DNA from: Nocardia anaemiae NBRC 100462
GTDB lineage: Bacteria; Actinomycetota; Actinomycetes; Mycobacteriales; Mycobacteriaceae
NCBI RefSeq assembly: GCF_001612725.1
Contig: NZ_BDAZ01000024.1
Coordinates: 62,001 to 126,000, forward strand
Direction: 5' to 3'
DNA: 64,000 nt
Shown: positions 1 through 11,200 of the stretch, one piece after another
Layout: each line of letters starts with the position of its first letter
Numbering within the stretch: the stretch's first letter is position 1
Position numbers and translations under genes: made by a program
The notes under the pieces: generated by a model
Database searches by the model: none
What the model was told of the DNA's origin: nothing
What the model saw: the letters and a program-made list of their open reading frames with translations, nothing else

Positions 1-2
1 AC

Positions 3-1040
3 GAACGCGGTGCGTGTTTCGTTGCGGCGATATTCGACGCATACCTGGACGCCTACCAGAACGCGATCGCGGACCTGCTGCGGATCGCCAGCGGCGGCAC
101 CGGAGTGCTGCCGCCCGGTCGGCTGCATCCGGATCTGGTATCTCGGATCGCCGACGAGGCGGTCAAGACCGCGGACCGGATGCTCGGGATGGTTGTGCGG
201 AGTTTCGACTACCTTCCGGTACTCGACGTCAATTTCGGCGATGTCGTGCGGGCGATCGTCACCGCGGATCGCGCACTTTATCCGGAGGACCGGCAACACC
301 TGCGCAGCACGCTCGTGGAGGCGCTGCGGCGGCGCGGCATCTGGCCGATAAGCGTCACCTCGCTGACCGATGAAGCGCTGGTCTGGCAGCGGCCGGACAC
401 CCGGCTCAACCTCGGCGACGGCGATCACCCGGTCGATTTGTCCCGGGTCATCCTGTCCGCATCGAAGGATCTCGACCCGATCGGCATTCCGGGCGAATTG
501 CGTACCCCCGCCGTACCCGACGGCAACGGCTCCTCCGGTCGGGACGTATCCCCGACCAGGCGTTCGGTTTTCGAGCAGGTCGCCCAAGAGCTCATCGGCT
601 GGGCCTGCTCGAATGCCACCCGAATCGGGCTGGATCCGAACTTCAAGATCAGCTGCGAAGGCATCCATGTCTCGTACCGCATGGCGGGTGATCGGCTGCC
701 GCGTCCCGAATTGGCCATTCAACTGCTGCAACGTCGCACGGACCTCGAAGATGCGGGACAGGCCAAGCAACAACCGGTGATCCGCGCCGCCACCGCGCTC
801 GTCGTCAGTGCCGACGGGAGCGTGGACTATGTGATCGCCAAACCTCTGCCGTTCAGCGACGAATCGGCGGCGGCTGACGACACTGCCATTGCATTCCACC
901 GAGCGGGCGAGCTGCGGCTGGCCGCGATGCGGGAATGGTTCGACCGACTGGAAGCCGACGACACACTGAGCGCGTGGACCGCCGAGCATGCGATCCATCG
1001 CCTGGACTTCGCGGCGATCCACGCGCAAGCAGATGAGTAG
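3..1040 (+). CDS. C-terminal part of a gluzincin-like peptidase-family protein (5' end outside window)
   Basis: The reading frame is open back to the first base, so this is the 3' portion of a longer gene; the GTG at 105 would be internal. The visible start carries RGACFVAAIFDAYLDAY, followed by FDYLPVLDVNFGDVVRAIVTAD and a basic RRRGIWP stretch. From memory this order matches the region after the zinc-binding helix in a family of large bacterial gluzincin-like metallopeptidases of unknown role. The HExxH helix itself would lie upstream of the window, so peptidase activity cannot be confirmed here. The C-terminal 150 residues look like an additional alpha/beta domain with no motif I recognise. 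The stop codon lies 7 bases before the start of the MBL-fold gene, suggesting co-transcription and a functional pair. Confidence 0.6.
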   Translation, partial: ERGACFVAAIFDAYLDAYQNAIADLLRIASGGTGVLPPGRLHPDLVSRIADEAVKTADRMLGMVVRSFDYLPVLDVNFGDVVRAIVTADRALYPEDRQHLRSTLVEALRRRGIWPISVTSLTDEALVWQRPDTRLNLGDGDHPVDLSRVILSASKDLDPIGIPGELRTPAVPDGNGSSGRDVSPTRRSVFEQVAQELIGWACSNATRIGLDPNFKISCEGIHVSYRMAGDRLPRPELAIQLLQRRTDLEDAGQAKQQPVIRAATALVVSADGSVDYVIAKPLPFSDESAAADDTAIAFHRAGELRLAAMREWFDRLEADDTLSAWTAEHAIHRLDFAAIHAQADE

Positions 1041-1047
1041 GTACGAC

Positions 1048-2295
1048 ATGTCGACGCCGACAACGATTGCCGTCCGGATGTACAACGTCGGATTCGGCGA
1101 CGCCTTCACCGTGACCGTGCGGCGCAAGCACGAAACCTGGCGCATGCTGGTCGACTGCGGCGTGCACAGCCAGGGCCAGGCCCGCCCGATCCGGGACTCC
1201 GTGCAGGCCATCATCGCCGACCTCACCGCGGCCGATCCGCACCACCGACCGCATCTCGACATCGTGGTCGCCACCCATCACCACGCCGATCACATCACCG
1301 GATTCGCCTGCCGGGAATGGGAGCAGGTGAGCGTGGACGAGGTGTGGGTGCCGTTCGTCGAGGACCCCGACGACGAGGACGCGCGCCGGATCCGCAGCGG
1401 TCAGATCGAGGCCGCGAACGGTCTGCTCGCGCTCATCGAGCGGCGCGGCGACGGGCATCGCATGTCGGCGGCCGTCGAACAGGCACAGGCGTTCGCGGTG
1501 AACTCGCAGGGCAATGCCGCCGCGACCGATCGGCTGCTCGGCCGCAATTTCAGTGGATTCGCCGCACCGCACCGGGTGCGCTACCTGCCGAGCAAGGACG
1601 AAACCGAGAATACGATCACCGTGGATCGCGTCGGGCTCGTCGCACACATCCTCGGGCCGCCGCGCGACGCCCGATTCCTCAAGCGCATGGATCCGCCCGC
1701 GAAGCAATCGTGGCCGCTGGTACGGGCCGGCGCGTCCGCGGAGAGCGACGGCAGGCCGACACCGCTGTTCAACCGGCGCTATATCGCGCGGAATCCGCTG
1801 CCCGGCCGCCTGCTCCAAGCGAAGGCGGCTCTGAACCTGGACGAACTCGTCGACGATGACGATCGCCTGCTGCGCGCCGCCTCGATCCTGGAGAACGCCG
1901 TCAACAACACCAGCGTCTTCTTCGTACTGGATATCGCCGGAACCCGGCTGCTATTTCCGGGAGACGCGCAGCAGGGTGCATGGGAGCACGTCCTATCCGA
2001 TCCGCGCAATGTCGAGCTGGTTTCCCGCCTGGCCTTCTACAAGGTCGGCCACCACGGTTCACACAATGCCACACCGCGGCGTTTCGTCGAAACAGATTGG
2101 CAGACAGAAGGTTACGCGATGATTCCGTTCGGACTCGTCAAGCGCTGGGCCAAGACCATACCGAAGAAATCGCTGGTGGACGCGCTGGTGGGTCACGATC
2201 ACACCGTCATCAGAGCAGACGAGGCACCCGATGTCGTCCCAGGCAAGGTCGCCGTAAACGGTGACCTGTGGACCGAGGTAACCCTCACAGCCTGA
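1048..2295 (+). CDS. MBL-fold (metallo-beta-lactamase superfamily) hydrolase
   Basis: The 415-residue protein has the metal-binding signature THHHADH at residues 76-82, followed by later ligands in FPGD (about residue 305) and KVGHHGSH (about residue 335). This late FPGD plus GHHGS pattern is typical of ComEC-like and other phosphoesterase-type MBL proteins rather than beta-lactamases. No signal peptide or membrane segment is visible, so it should be cytoplasmic. The start at 1048 follows a weak purine stretch; an in-frame ATG at 1033 would overlap the upstream gene by 8 bases. The tight link to the truncated gluzincin-like gene suggests that both act together. Substrate is unknown; nuclease, phosphodiesterase or lactonase activity are all possible. 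Confidence 0.85.
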   Translation: MSTPTTIAVRMYNVGFGDAFTVTVRRKHETWRMLVDCGVHSQGQARPIRDSVQAIIADLTAADPHHRPHLDIVVATHHHADHITGFACREWEQVSVDEVWVPFVEDPDDEDARRIRSGQIEAANGLLALIERRGDGHRMSAAVEQAQAFAVNSQGNAAATDRLLGRNFSGFAAPHRVRYLPSKDETENTITVDRVGLVAHILGPPRDARFLKRMDPPAKQSWPLVRAGASAESDGRPTPLFNRRYIARNPLPGRLLQAKAALNLDELVDDDDRLLRAASILENAVNNTSVFFVLDIAGTRLLFPGDAQQGAWEHVLSDPRNVELVSRLAFYKVGHHGSHNATPRRFVETDWQTEGYAMIPFGLVKRWAKTIPKKSLVDALVGHDHTVIRADEAPDVVPGKVAVNGDLWTEVTLTA

Positions 2296-2344
2296 CTCCA
2301 GATCTAATGCCGCGTCCAGCCTGCCTGTCGCGCTTCTCCCGGCC

Positions 2345-2369
2345 GCTCGCCGAGCGTAGTGATATGGCG
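2345..2369 (-). repeat. REP-like intergenic element, copy A
   Basis: This 25-base segment is found again, perfectly and in opposite orientation, at 52211-52235, and a shortened relative lies near 35380-35413. It contains the small inverted repeat GCTCG-G-CGAGC. It sits in the 128-bp gap between the convergent 3' ends of the MBL-fold gene and the Pro/Thr-rich membrane protein gene, a usual place for REP-like or terminator elements. Confidence 0.6.
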
Positions 2370-2423
2370 TCGAATTCACCGTGGGCAACCACGATTTCGA
2401 CTACGTTCGACGAACGTCGGCGA

Positions 2424-3368
2424 CTAGCCGCCGCGCAGCCAGCGTTCCTTTAGCATCCAGTGGTTGGCCCACCAGGCACGGATGACTTCGGGGTCGGCGT
2501 TCAGCGAGGGCGGCGGGGACTCACCGGGGAAGAGCCAGTTGCCATCCGGCGCGCCGACAGTGGTCGAAGTCGGTGTCGGCGATTCGGGCGTCGTGGAGCC
2601 GGGAGCGGCTGGGGGCGCGACCGGGGTCGTTGTCGCCGTTGATGGGGCGGAGCCGGGTCCGGTCGGGGCCATCGTCTCCGTTGTGGGTGCGGAAGCGGTT
2701 GCGGACGGAGTGCGGCGTGCCGGTGGCCGGGTGGGTGCGATCGGCGCGATCTGTTGCGGCGTCGGTTCGACGGCAGGGGTAGTGGGCAGTACGGATTCGA
2801 TAGTGATCGGCGCGGATGGGATGGCGGCCGGGGGCGTGCTCGGCGGGGGCGATGCGGCTCGGCCGACGGCCTCGCTCGGATGGTCATCGAGGATCTGCGC
2901 AACCGCGATACCAGACGCACCGAGCAGCGTCGCGATGGCGGCGGCGCCCAGTAGCAGCCGCCGGTTCCGACGGCTATTGCTCGGCGTCACCACCGGTAGC
3001 TCGCGCAGCCGCTCGGCGGCGATCAGCGCCGCCCCGCGTGCCGCGGCATCGGCGAGTTCGCGATCCGCCCCGGTCAGCACAGCCAGCGCCGACCGATCCG
3101 AGACCAGCGACGACGACGCCCACTTCCCGGCCGCCAGCTGCGAGACGATCGAGCGCCGCTCGGCCACCGACCGGTACACGATGGCGACGTCCTCGACCCC
3201 AGCACCGAGCTCGTCGACGAAACCATCCAGCACACCGGTGATCGCGGCCCCGACCGCCCCCTCGCGCAGAGGTCGCTGTTCCGAACGCACAACAATGCCC
3301 GGCACCCCCTCCGCCAGCACGACCCCGCGCACCACCGCCTGCTCCACCGATATACCGACTGTGGCCAT
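2424..3368 (-). CDS. single-pass membrane protein with Pro/Thr-rich external region, function unknown
   Basis: The 314-residue protein starts at an ATG reading MATVGISVEQ; longer in-frame extensions lack coding character. Residues 1-130 form a mixed alpha/beta domain that resembles the N-terminal part of mycobacterial membrane proteins of unknown function (MGxVxGISV... type). A single membrane segment, LLLGAAAIATLLGASGIAV, lies at about 138-157 after Arg-rich NSRRNRR, so the N-terminal domain should be cytoplasmic. Residues 165-280 are a Pro/Ser/Thr/Ala-rich stalk, likely extracytoplasmic and perhaps glycosylated. The last 35 residues contain the aromatic cluster WWANHW. A 28-bp sequence found also upstream of the haloalkane dehalogenase gene lies 60-87 bases before the start. 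I cannot assign a function. Confidence 0.65.
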   Translation of the reverse strand: MATVGISVEQAVVRGVVLAEGVPGIVVRSEQRPLREGAVGAAITGVLDGFVDELGAGVEDVAIVYRSVAERRSIVSQLAAGKWASSSLVSDRSALAVLTGADRELADAAARGAALIAAERLRELPVVTPSNSRRNRRLLLGAAAIATLLGASGIAVAQILDDHPSEAVGRAASPPPSTPPAAIPSAPITIESVLPTTPAVEPTPQQIAPIAPTRPPARRTPSATASAPTTETMAPTGPGSAPSTATTTPVAPPAAPGSTTPESPTPTSTTVGAPDGNWLFPGESPPPSLNADPEVIRAWWANHWMLKERWLRGG

Positions 3369-3777
3369 ACCGAACACCTCTGATCGGAGACAACTCTCCT
3401 GATGGATTCGAAACGGACACGTCAACCGATTGCACCCAGCTCGATCTGAATCGGAGCTCATCGAATGGAGCGACGCCCGTACGCTCCACCCCAAACCGAT
3501 CGGCTCAGACAGCACATGCCTCGCTGACCAGCGGCCGCCTCAGACAGGCGGACATAGCTAATACATGGCAAGCAGGCTCGAACACCTGCTCGGCGCATCC
3601 AGGTTTCAGGGCCGCGTTACGCGCCGCCTGGGGCAAGCCACAGATTTGCCGCATGCCTCTTGGATTCGGCAGTTCTCCATGCGCCGATCGTGTCAGCCGC
3701 TTAAACTATCCCCGCCGCAACGTGCGACAAGCAATCAGAGGTCGAGAAATAGCTGGTAGAAATCCAGGAGGTGCGGA
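3369..3777. other. divergent intergenic region
   Basis: This stretch separates the membrane protein gene (minus) from the exported protein gene (plus) and must hold both promoters. It contains one copy of a 28-bp repeat (3428-3455) and ends in a clear ribosome-binding site, AGGAGG, at 3768-3773 before the ATG at 3778. I see no convincing gene in it. Confidence 0.6.
3428..3455 (+). repeat. 28-bp direct repeat, copy 1
   Basis: The sequence starting GATTGCACCCAGCTCGATCT is identical over 28 bases to 23398-23425. The two copies lie on either side of the NRPS region, about 20 kb apart, and each is 45-90 bases upstream of a gene start: here the Pro/Thr-rich membrane protein on the minus strand, there the haloalkane dehalogenase on the plus strand. 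Flanking bases are not conserved. It could be a shared operator, an attachment-site remnant or a mobile-element relic. Confidence 0.7.
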
Positions 3778-4422
3778 ATGTCGGAAGCCAGTCGTCGGCA
3801 CCGATCCCGTCCGATATTGATTGCGAGTATGTTGCCACTTGCGGTCCTTCTCGGCACAGGAGCAGCCAACGCGTCGCCGGATGACGCCACGCAGGCACCT
3901 GCGGCGCCACCGATAACAACGGATTGGCTAGCGCCGACACACCACGAGCCGTGGCGAAGTTCATTCCCAGCGAATCCGCTCACCGCCGATCGTTGGACCC
4001 GAGTCCAGGCGGTGGTCACACCGGACGCGCCGCCGGCCGCAGATCAGGAGCCGATCCAGGCGTTCTGCGCGCACATCCCGGTAGATCCCGGCCGATGCAC
4101 CGTCACCGCCGTCGACGCGGGTGTCGGTGCGGCAATCGGTGCTGGCATCGCCGCGGGCGTGTCCGCGCCCGTCGCGATATCCGCCGCACTCGCTGGTGCG
4201 GCCGCCGGGTTCGTCGCCGGTATCCCGTTCCTGCCGACCGGCTTGGTGGTCGGCCCGCTCGCCGGGGCGGCCGTCGGCGTCGCCGTCGTCGCGGTCCCCG
4301 CCGCCGTGCTCGGTGGGGCGCTCGGGGCGGCGGTCGGTGCGATAGTGGGCATCACCACGCCTCTCCCGCAAGGGGACGGCCGAACCGATGGATCCAGCGC
4401 GCCCTCCACCTCGCCGAACTGA
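3778..4422 (+). CDS. exported protein with glycine-zipper hydrophobic C-terminus
   Basis: The 214-residue product has a Sec signal peptide: basic SRRHRSRP, hydrophobic ILIASMLPLAVLLGTGA, and a likely cleavage after ANA at about residue 32. The mature middle part contains two cysteines (about residues 98 and 105, in AFCAHIPVDPGRCTV) that may form a disulfide. Residues 112-195 are a long series of GAxxGAxxG-type segments, a glycine-zipper pattern found in membrane-inserting or oligomerising proteins. The start has a strong AGGAGG seven bases upstream. It converges with the NRPS gene with only 9 bases between stop codons. Related small secreted proteins are common in Nocardia and Rhodococcus but have no known role. 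Confidence 0.7.
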   Translation: MSEASRRHRSRPILIASMLPLAVLLGTGAANASPDDATQAPAAPPITTDWLAPTHHEPWRSSFPANPLTADRWTRVQAVVTPDAPPAADQEPIQAFCAHIPVDPGRCTVTAVDAGVGAAIGAGIAAGVSAPVAISAALAGAAAGFVAGIPFLPTGLVVGPLAGAAVGVAVVAVPAAVLGGALGAAVGAIVGITTPLPQGDGRTDGSSAPSTSPN

Positions 4423-4431
4423 ACGCGGTCC

Positions 4432-5229
4432 TCACTCCAGTCGTTCATCGAGAATCCGGGCGATCTGGGCGACCGCGCTCGGTTCGGTCATCGCGAGGTG
4501 GGTCGCATCGATGTCGAAAACCGAAATCCGCCCGCGGATTACTTGCTCCCATCCCTCGTGACCTGCGGCATCGGATCGTCTTTCCCGTGTCGCGGTGAAG
4601 TAGAGCATGTCGCTGTCCAATACTGCGGGCCGCCACCTGCCAGCTGCCCGGATCGCCATGTTGTAGGCGTCGGTCAGGCGCTCGATTCTCGCGGCATCGA
4701 TACCGAGGCTGCCTCCCAGGTGCCGTTCGATCAGGTCGGCGGCCTCCTCGGCGGTCGCATCGGGCCGCACGAAATCGACGCCCATGACCGGGCCGAGATT
4801 GCTGATCAGCTCTCCGGCCGTGACGGTGTAGAGCGTCGACACGTCGACACCGTCCAACTCGGCGTCCAACAGGGCCAGCAGCGCGACTTGTTCACCGGCG
4901 GTACGCATCTCGACGGCAATGGCATGGGCGATCACACCACCCAGCGACCAGCCGAGCAGGTGATAGGGGCCGTGCGGCTGAAGCGCCCGAATCTCGTCGA
5001 AGTAGCGTTGGGCCATTTCTTCGATCGACGTCGGACCGGGGACCTCGCCGCCGATTTGGGGCGCCTGAAGGCCGTAGATCGGTCGGCCGTCGGAGAGGTA
5101 CCGGTCGAGGGTGCGGTAACACCACGACAGGCCGACGGCCGGGTGGATACAGAACAGTGGTGCTCGCTCACCGCCGGTCCGGATCGGCAACAGCACGTCG
5201 AAGCCGTCATCGGTGCGATCGACGGCGGG
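4432..5229 (-). other. NRPS terminal thioesterase domain
   Basis: The last 265 residues are a type I thioesterase of the alpha/beta-hydrolase fold. The nucleophile serine lies in GWSLGG at about residue 5868. An aspartate in LLDAELDG (about 5895) and a histidine in DATHLAM near the C-terminus are candidates for the rest of the triad. Whether it hydrolyses or cyclises the peptide cannot be read from the sequence. Confidence 0.85.
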
Positions 5230-8200
5230 ACCCGAGCGCATTCCGGATTCGATCCGCTTGGCCAGGTCGGCCGGGCACGGATCGGACAACATCCAGCTGA
5301 TCGGAATCTCGCAGTCGAGTTCTCTGCGCAACTCGCTCACCACTTGCACCGACTTCAGCGAGTTACCACCCAAGGCGTAGAAGTCGTCATCGGCGCCCAC
5401 CCGATCCACGCCGAGCACCGCTCCGAAGGCCCGTGCGACCTCCCCTTCCAGCCACGACGCGGGCTGCCTGAACTCCCCTACTGCGAGCACCGGCTCCGGC
5501 AGCCGGGTGTGGTCCAGCTTTCCCGGCGCGGTGAGGGGTACCGTGTCCAGCACCATCATCGTGGTGGGCACCATGTAGTCGGGCAATTCGGCCGCCGCGT
5601 ACGCCAAGACCGCGGCGGTGTCGATGATGGCGCCCGCAGTGGGTATCACGTAGCCGACGAGGTAGTCCACCGCACCGGTGGAATGCACCACGGCGAACGC
5701 CCGCGCGACGCTCGGGTGCTCGGCGAGTACTGCCTCGATTTCACCGAGTTCGATACGCAGGCCGCGCAGCTTCACCTGGAAATCGGTGCGGCCCAGGTAT
5801 TCCAATTCGCCGGTGCGGCGCCAGCGCACCAAGTCGCCGGTGCGGTACAAGCGTCGGCCGACACCGTACGGATCTGGCACGAACCGCTCCGCGGTGAGGC
5901 CAGGGCGTGACTGATAGCCGCGCGCGAGCTGGGCACCCGCCAAGTACAGCTCCCCGGCAACACCGGGCGGTACCGGATGTAACCGGTTGTCGAGTACGTA
6001 TGCCCGCGCATTCCATACCGGCGCGCCCATCGGCATGCTCCCGCTGTCGGCTTCGGTCACCCGATGCGCGGTCGCGCACACGGTGAACTCGGTCGGCCCG
6101 TACAGATTGTGCAACTCGGCCCCGGGCACTGTTCGCCGCACCGTGGCCAGCACATCGGGTCCGAATGCCTCACCACCCACTAGCAGCGTCCGCACCGATG
6201 CCAGGGATTCCGCGGGTACCGCGTCCGCGAATACCGCCAGCATCGACGGCACGAACGCGGTGATCGTGACCCGCTGGGTGGCAATGGTTTCGGCGAGATA
6301 GGCCGGGTCGGTATGCCCGTCGGCTCGCGTGATCACCAGCTTCGCCCCCATCGCCAGTGTCGCGAAAAGCTCCCACACCGACATGTCGAACGTGGCCGGG
6401 GACTTGTACAGCACCACATCATTCGGCATCAGCGCGTAGGTCTCGTTGACCCACCGCACCTGGTTGACCACCGAATAGTGCGCTATCGCAACACCTTTCG
6501 GTCGACCGGTCGACCCCGAAGTGAAGAGCAGGTATGCGACGTTGTGCGGGCGCAGCGGTGCCAGCCGATCGGCATCGGTGACCGGCGCGTCATCGAATCC
6601 GGACAGCTCCACCCCGTCGAGCGACGACAGCTCCAGCACCGGTGCGGCGATCGACAGCATGTACGCGATGCGGTCGTCCGGAAGGTCCGGATCGACCGGC
6701 ACGTACCCACCGCCGGCCGCGTGCACCGCGTACATGGCGGTGACCTGGTCCAATGAACGCCGCATCCGCAGCGCCACCAACGATTCCGGACCCACGCCGC
6801 GCGAGATCAACCACCGCGCCAATCGGGATACCCGAGACGCGAATTCCGCATAGGTCAGCGATTGTTCTCCGAAAGTCACCGCGGGCCGGTCCGGGTAAGC
6901 CCGCACGGAGTCGGCGAAGATCGAGGCGAGCGTCTCGCCGGATGGGACCGCGCGATCGGTCGAATTCCACTGGGTCAGAACGGCTTCCCGTTCATCGGCG
7001 GCGAGCAGATCGACCTCGTACACCGGCTGTGCGGCATCGGTGACGAGTGCGCCGAGCAACCGCAGCAGGCGATCGACGATCGTGGTCACCGTCGTCGCGT
7101 CGAAGAGGTCGCTCGCGTAGGTCACCGCGCCGCTGATGCCAGCGGGGGCGCCGGTGGAGTCGTAGGAATCCGACACCATGATCTGCAGATCGAACAGTGC
7201 GCTGTCGGTGTCGGCGGTCATGGCCGACGCCGAGAGCCCCGGCAGTTCGAACTCGGCCGTGCCGACATTCTGGAATGCCAGCATCACCTGGAACAGCGGA
7301 TGGTGGGCGTGCGAGCGCACTGGGTTCAGCTCCTGCACCAGCCGTTCGAACGGAACATCGGCGTGCCCGAACGCGGCCAGATCGGTCCCGCGCACCTGCT
7401 CGAGCAACTGGGTGAACGTCATCTCGGGGGTCAACCGGGTCCGCAGCACCAGGGTGTTGACGAACATCCCGACCAGATCGTCGAGTTCGGGCTCACCGCG
7501 TCCGGCATACGGACTGCCGATCGCGATATCGTCCGTGCCTGCCAGCCGGGCCAGCGTAGCCGCCAGCGCGGCGTGGAAGACCATGAACAGTGTCGTGTTG
7601 TGTGCTCGCGCGATCTGCTGCAATCGCGCGTGCAGATCGGCACCGACGGTTATCGGCACGCTCGCGCCCGCATAGCTCTGTGTGGGCGGACGCGGTCGGT
7701 CGGTCGGGAGTTCCAGCAAGACCGGAAGCTCCGCCAATTCGAGTGTCCAGTAGTCGATCTGGGCGCGCAGCAGCGATTCCGGGCCGTCTTCGGTCCCCAG
7801 CACCGTCCGCTGCCAGATCGCGTAGTCGGCGTACTGCACCGGCAGCGGCGCCAGGCTGGGTGTCTCACCGCGCAGGTGTGCCGTGTACGCGGTCATCATG
7901 TCCCGCGCCAGCGGGCCCAGCGACGACCCGTCGCAGGAAATGTGGTGCACCACCACGGCCAGGACCCACTCGTTCGGCTCGAGCTCGAACAATCGCACCC
8001 GGACCGGCGCCTCGACCGTCACATCGAACACCATCGAGACGAACGCCGACAGCGACTCGGCCAGTTCCGATTCCGCGATCGCCGTCACGGTGACCGGCGT
8101 AATCACCTCGGTGGCGGGAAGGACCACCTGCGACGGCTCGCCCTCGGCGTACGGATATATGGTCCGCAGGACCTCGTGCCGGTTCAGCACGTCCTCGACG

Positions 8201-11200
8201 GCCGCATGCAGCGCGTCGAGATCCAGCTCTCCGGACAGCCGCAGCAGGATCGGAATGCTGTAGGCGGCCGAGCCGGGTTCGAGCTGGTTCAGGAACCACA
8301 TTCGCTGCTGTGCGTAGGACAGCGGGATGCGCTGTGGCCGTTGCTGTGCGGTCAGCGCCACCCGGCCGGTATCGGCCTGCGATTCGGCGCGCGCGGCCAA
8401 CCGCGCGACCGTCGGCGCCTCGAAAATCATCGACGCCGGGATGGTCGCGTCGAGCGCGACACCGAGCCGCGCGGCGACGCGGGTGGCCACCAGGCTGTTG
8501 CCACCCAGTTCGAAGAAGTCGTCGTCGGCGCCTACCGGACCGTCGATGTCAAGGACGTCGGCGAATACGGCGGCCACTATTTCCTCCACCGCTGACGCCG
8601 GTGCCCGGAAACGCTTGGCCTGGACGACGGGGGCGGGCAGAGCCGCGCGATCGAGCTTTCCGTTCGGCGACAATGGGATCGAGTCCAGGATCATCACCGC
8701 GGCGGGCACCAGGTACGACGGTAGCACCTCGATCAACGCCGCCCGCAACTGTTCGCCGGACAGACTCGCCCCGGTTTCGGGCACCGCATAGGACACCAAC
8801 ATCACCGGACCGGTACCGTCCTGGCGCGCCACCGTGACCGCGTATGCCACATCCGCGCGCGCGCTCAGCACCGCATCGATCTCGCCCAGCTCGACCCGGT
8901 AACCGCGGATCTTCACCTGGAAATCGTTGCGCCCCAGGAACTCCAGGGCACCGTCGGCATTCCAGCGCACCACATCACCCGTGCGGTACATGCGACGTCC
9001 CGCTTCCCCGAACGGGTGCGCGACGAATCGTGCCGCGTTCGTCGCCGCCAGATTCAGATAGCCGCGAGCCAGCGCCCGGCCCGCCAGATACAGCTCACCC
9101 GTCACCCCGACCGGCACCGGCTGCAACCGGGCGTCCAGGACCAGCGCCTGTATTCCGGGCACCGGGGCACCGATCGTCGGCCGGTCGTCCGGCCGCAGCG
9201 CACCCGTCGCCGTGGCGACTATGGTGGCCTCGGTCGGCCCGTACAGCACCTGGAATCTTCGGGCGCCGTCGATATCGGTGCCCGCCCAGCGCCGTACCAG
9301 ATCCGCCGGGACCTCCTCGCCACCGGACAGCACCAGCCGCAAGTCGTCCAATCCGGCCGGGTCCACCGATGCGAGCGCGGCCGGGGTCAGGAAGGCATGG
9401 GTGACCCGCTGCACGCGCAGGAACTCGGCCAGCTCACCACCGCCGTACATGCCCGTCGGCGCCACAACCAGTGCAGCGGCCCGGCTGACCGCGATCAGGA
9501 TCTCCATCAGTGCGGCGTCGAACGACGGTGACGCGAAATGCAACATCCTGGACGTGGGCTGGAACTCCGGTTCGGCGCGCCAGCTCGAGACGAAGTCGGC
9601 GATGCCGGCATGGGTGACGGCGACGCCCTTCGGCACCCCGGTGGATCCGGAGGTGAAGACCACGTAGGCGATATCCGCGGCCCGCAGCGGCCGCGTCCGC
9701 TCGTCATCATCGATCGGGCCGCTCGCCGACGCGTCGATCCGCGCGGCGTCGGCCGGGTCGTCGAGCACGATCCAGTGCACCGAATCGGGCAGCTGGGCAC
9801 GCACCGAGGACACCGTAACCCCCAGCGTCGCACCGGAATCCGACACCATCTGCTCGATCCGCGCCGCGGGATAGCCGGGATCGACGGGCACGTATGCCGC
9901 ACCCGTCTGGACCACCGCCCACCACGCGACCACGGACTCCATCGACCGCGCTGCCGCCACCAGGACCGGACACTCCGGTCCAGCGCCGCTGCGGATCAGT
10001 GACCGCGCCAGCCGACTCGACCGCTCGTCCAGCTGTGCATACGACAACGTGGCTTCCCCCGCGACGACGGCGAGTCCGTCGCCGTTGTCGCGGACGGCCG
10101 AGGCGAACACCTCCGGCAGTAATCCGGACGGCTCCGGCATCGCGACGGTGCGCGCCCCCACCCGCGACGTGAGCGCCGAGCGCTCGTCGGCCTCCAGCCA
10201 GTCGATATCCCCGATCACCGCGGCCGGATCGTCGGCGACGGCTTCCAATACCCGCACCAGCCGTCGGACGATCGCCGCCGCGGTCGCCTCGTCGAACAGA
10301 TCCCGCGCATAGGTCATCGTTCCCGAGATGCCCTGCACCACACCGGCATTGCCGAACGAATCGGACAGCATCAGTTGCAGGTCGAACTGGGTCGCCCCGG
10401 TATCCACATCCGCTCGGGTAACCCGGACATCGGGCAGTGCGATATCGACCGTCGACACGTTCTGGAACGCCAGGGCCACCTGGAACAACGGATGCCGCGC
10501 CGCCGATCGTTCCGGGCTCAACGCCTCCACGACCCGCTCGAACGGCACGTCCGCGTGCTCGAACGCAAGCAGGTCCGTCTCGCGCGTGCGCCGCAGCAAC
10601 TCGGCGAACGGTTCGCTCGGATCCACCTGGGTCCGCAAGGCGAGGGTGTTCACGAACATCCCCACCAGATCGTCCAGCGCGGGCTCGCCGCGCCCCGCAA
10701 CCGGGGTGCCGATCACTACATCATCGCTGCCGCCGAGACGCCCCAATACCGTTGCCAGCGCGGCATGTATCACCATGAACAGCGACGACCCGTGCGACCG
10801 TGCCAGCGCGAGCAACCGCTCGTGCAGCCTCGCATCGATCTGCACCGGAACCCGGCTTCCCGACAGTGACGCGACGGTCGGGCGTGCTCGGTCCGCGGGC
10901 AGTTCCAGCCGGTCCGGTGCACCCGCGAGCGTCGAGCGCCAGAACTCCAGCTGCGTGGACATCAACGACGTCCGATCGTCCTCGGTCCCCAGCATCTGCC
11001 GTTGCCACCACGCGAAATCCGCGTACTGCACGGCGAGCGGCGACCAGTCCGGCGCGTGCCCTGCCAGTCGCGCGGCATACGCCGCCATCACGTCCCGGGC
11101 CAGCGGCCCCATCGACTGACCGTCGCCCGCGATGTGATGGACCACCAGCGCCAGTAGGAATTCTCCGGTGGCACCGTCGAGCTCGAACAATCCCACTCGC

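Noticed and set aside
853..1818. Open minus-strand frame opposite the MBL-fold gene
   Set aside because: It covers the antisense of two genes with recognisable motifs, and its product has no domain.
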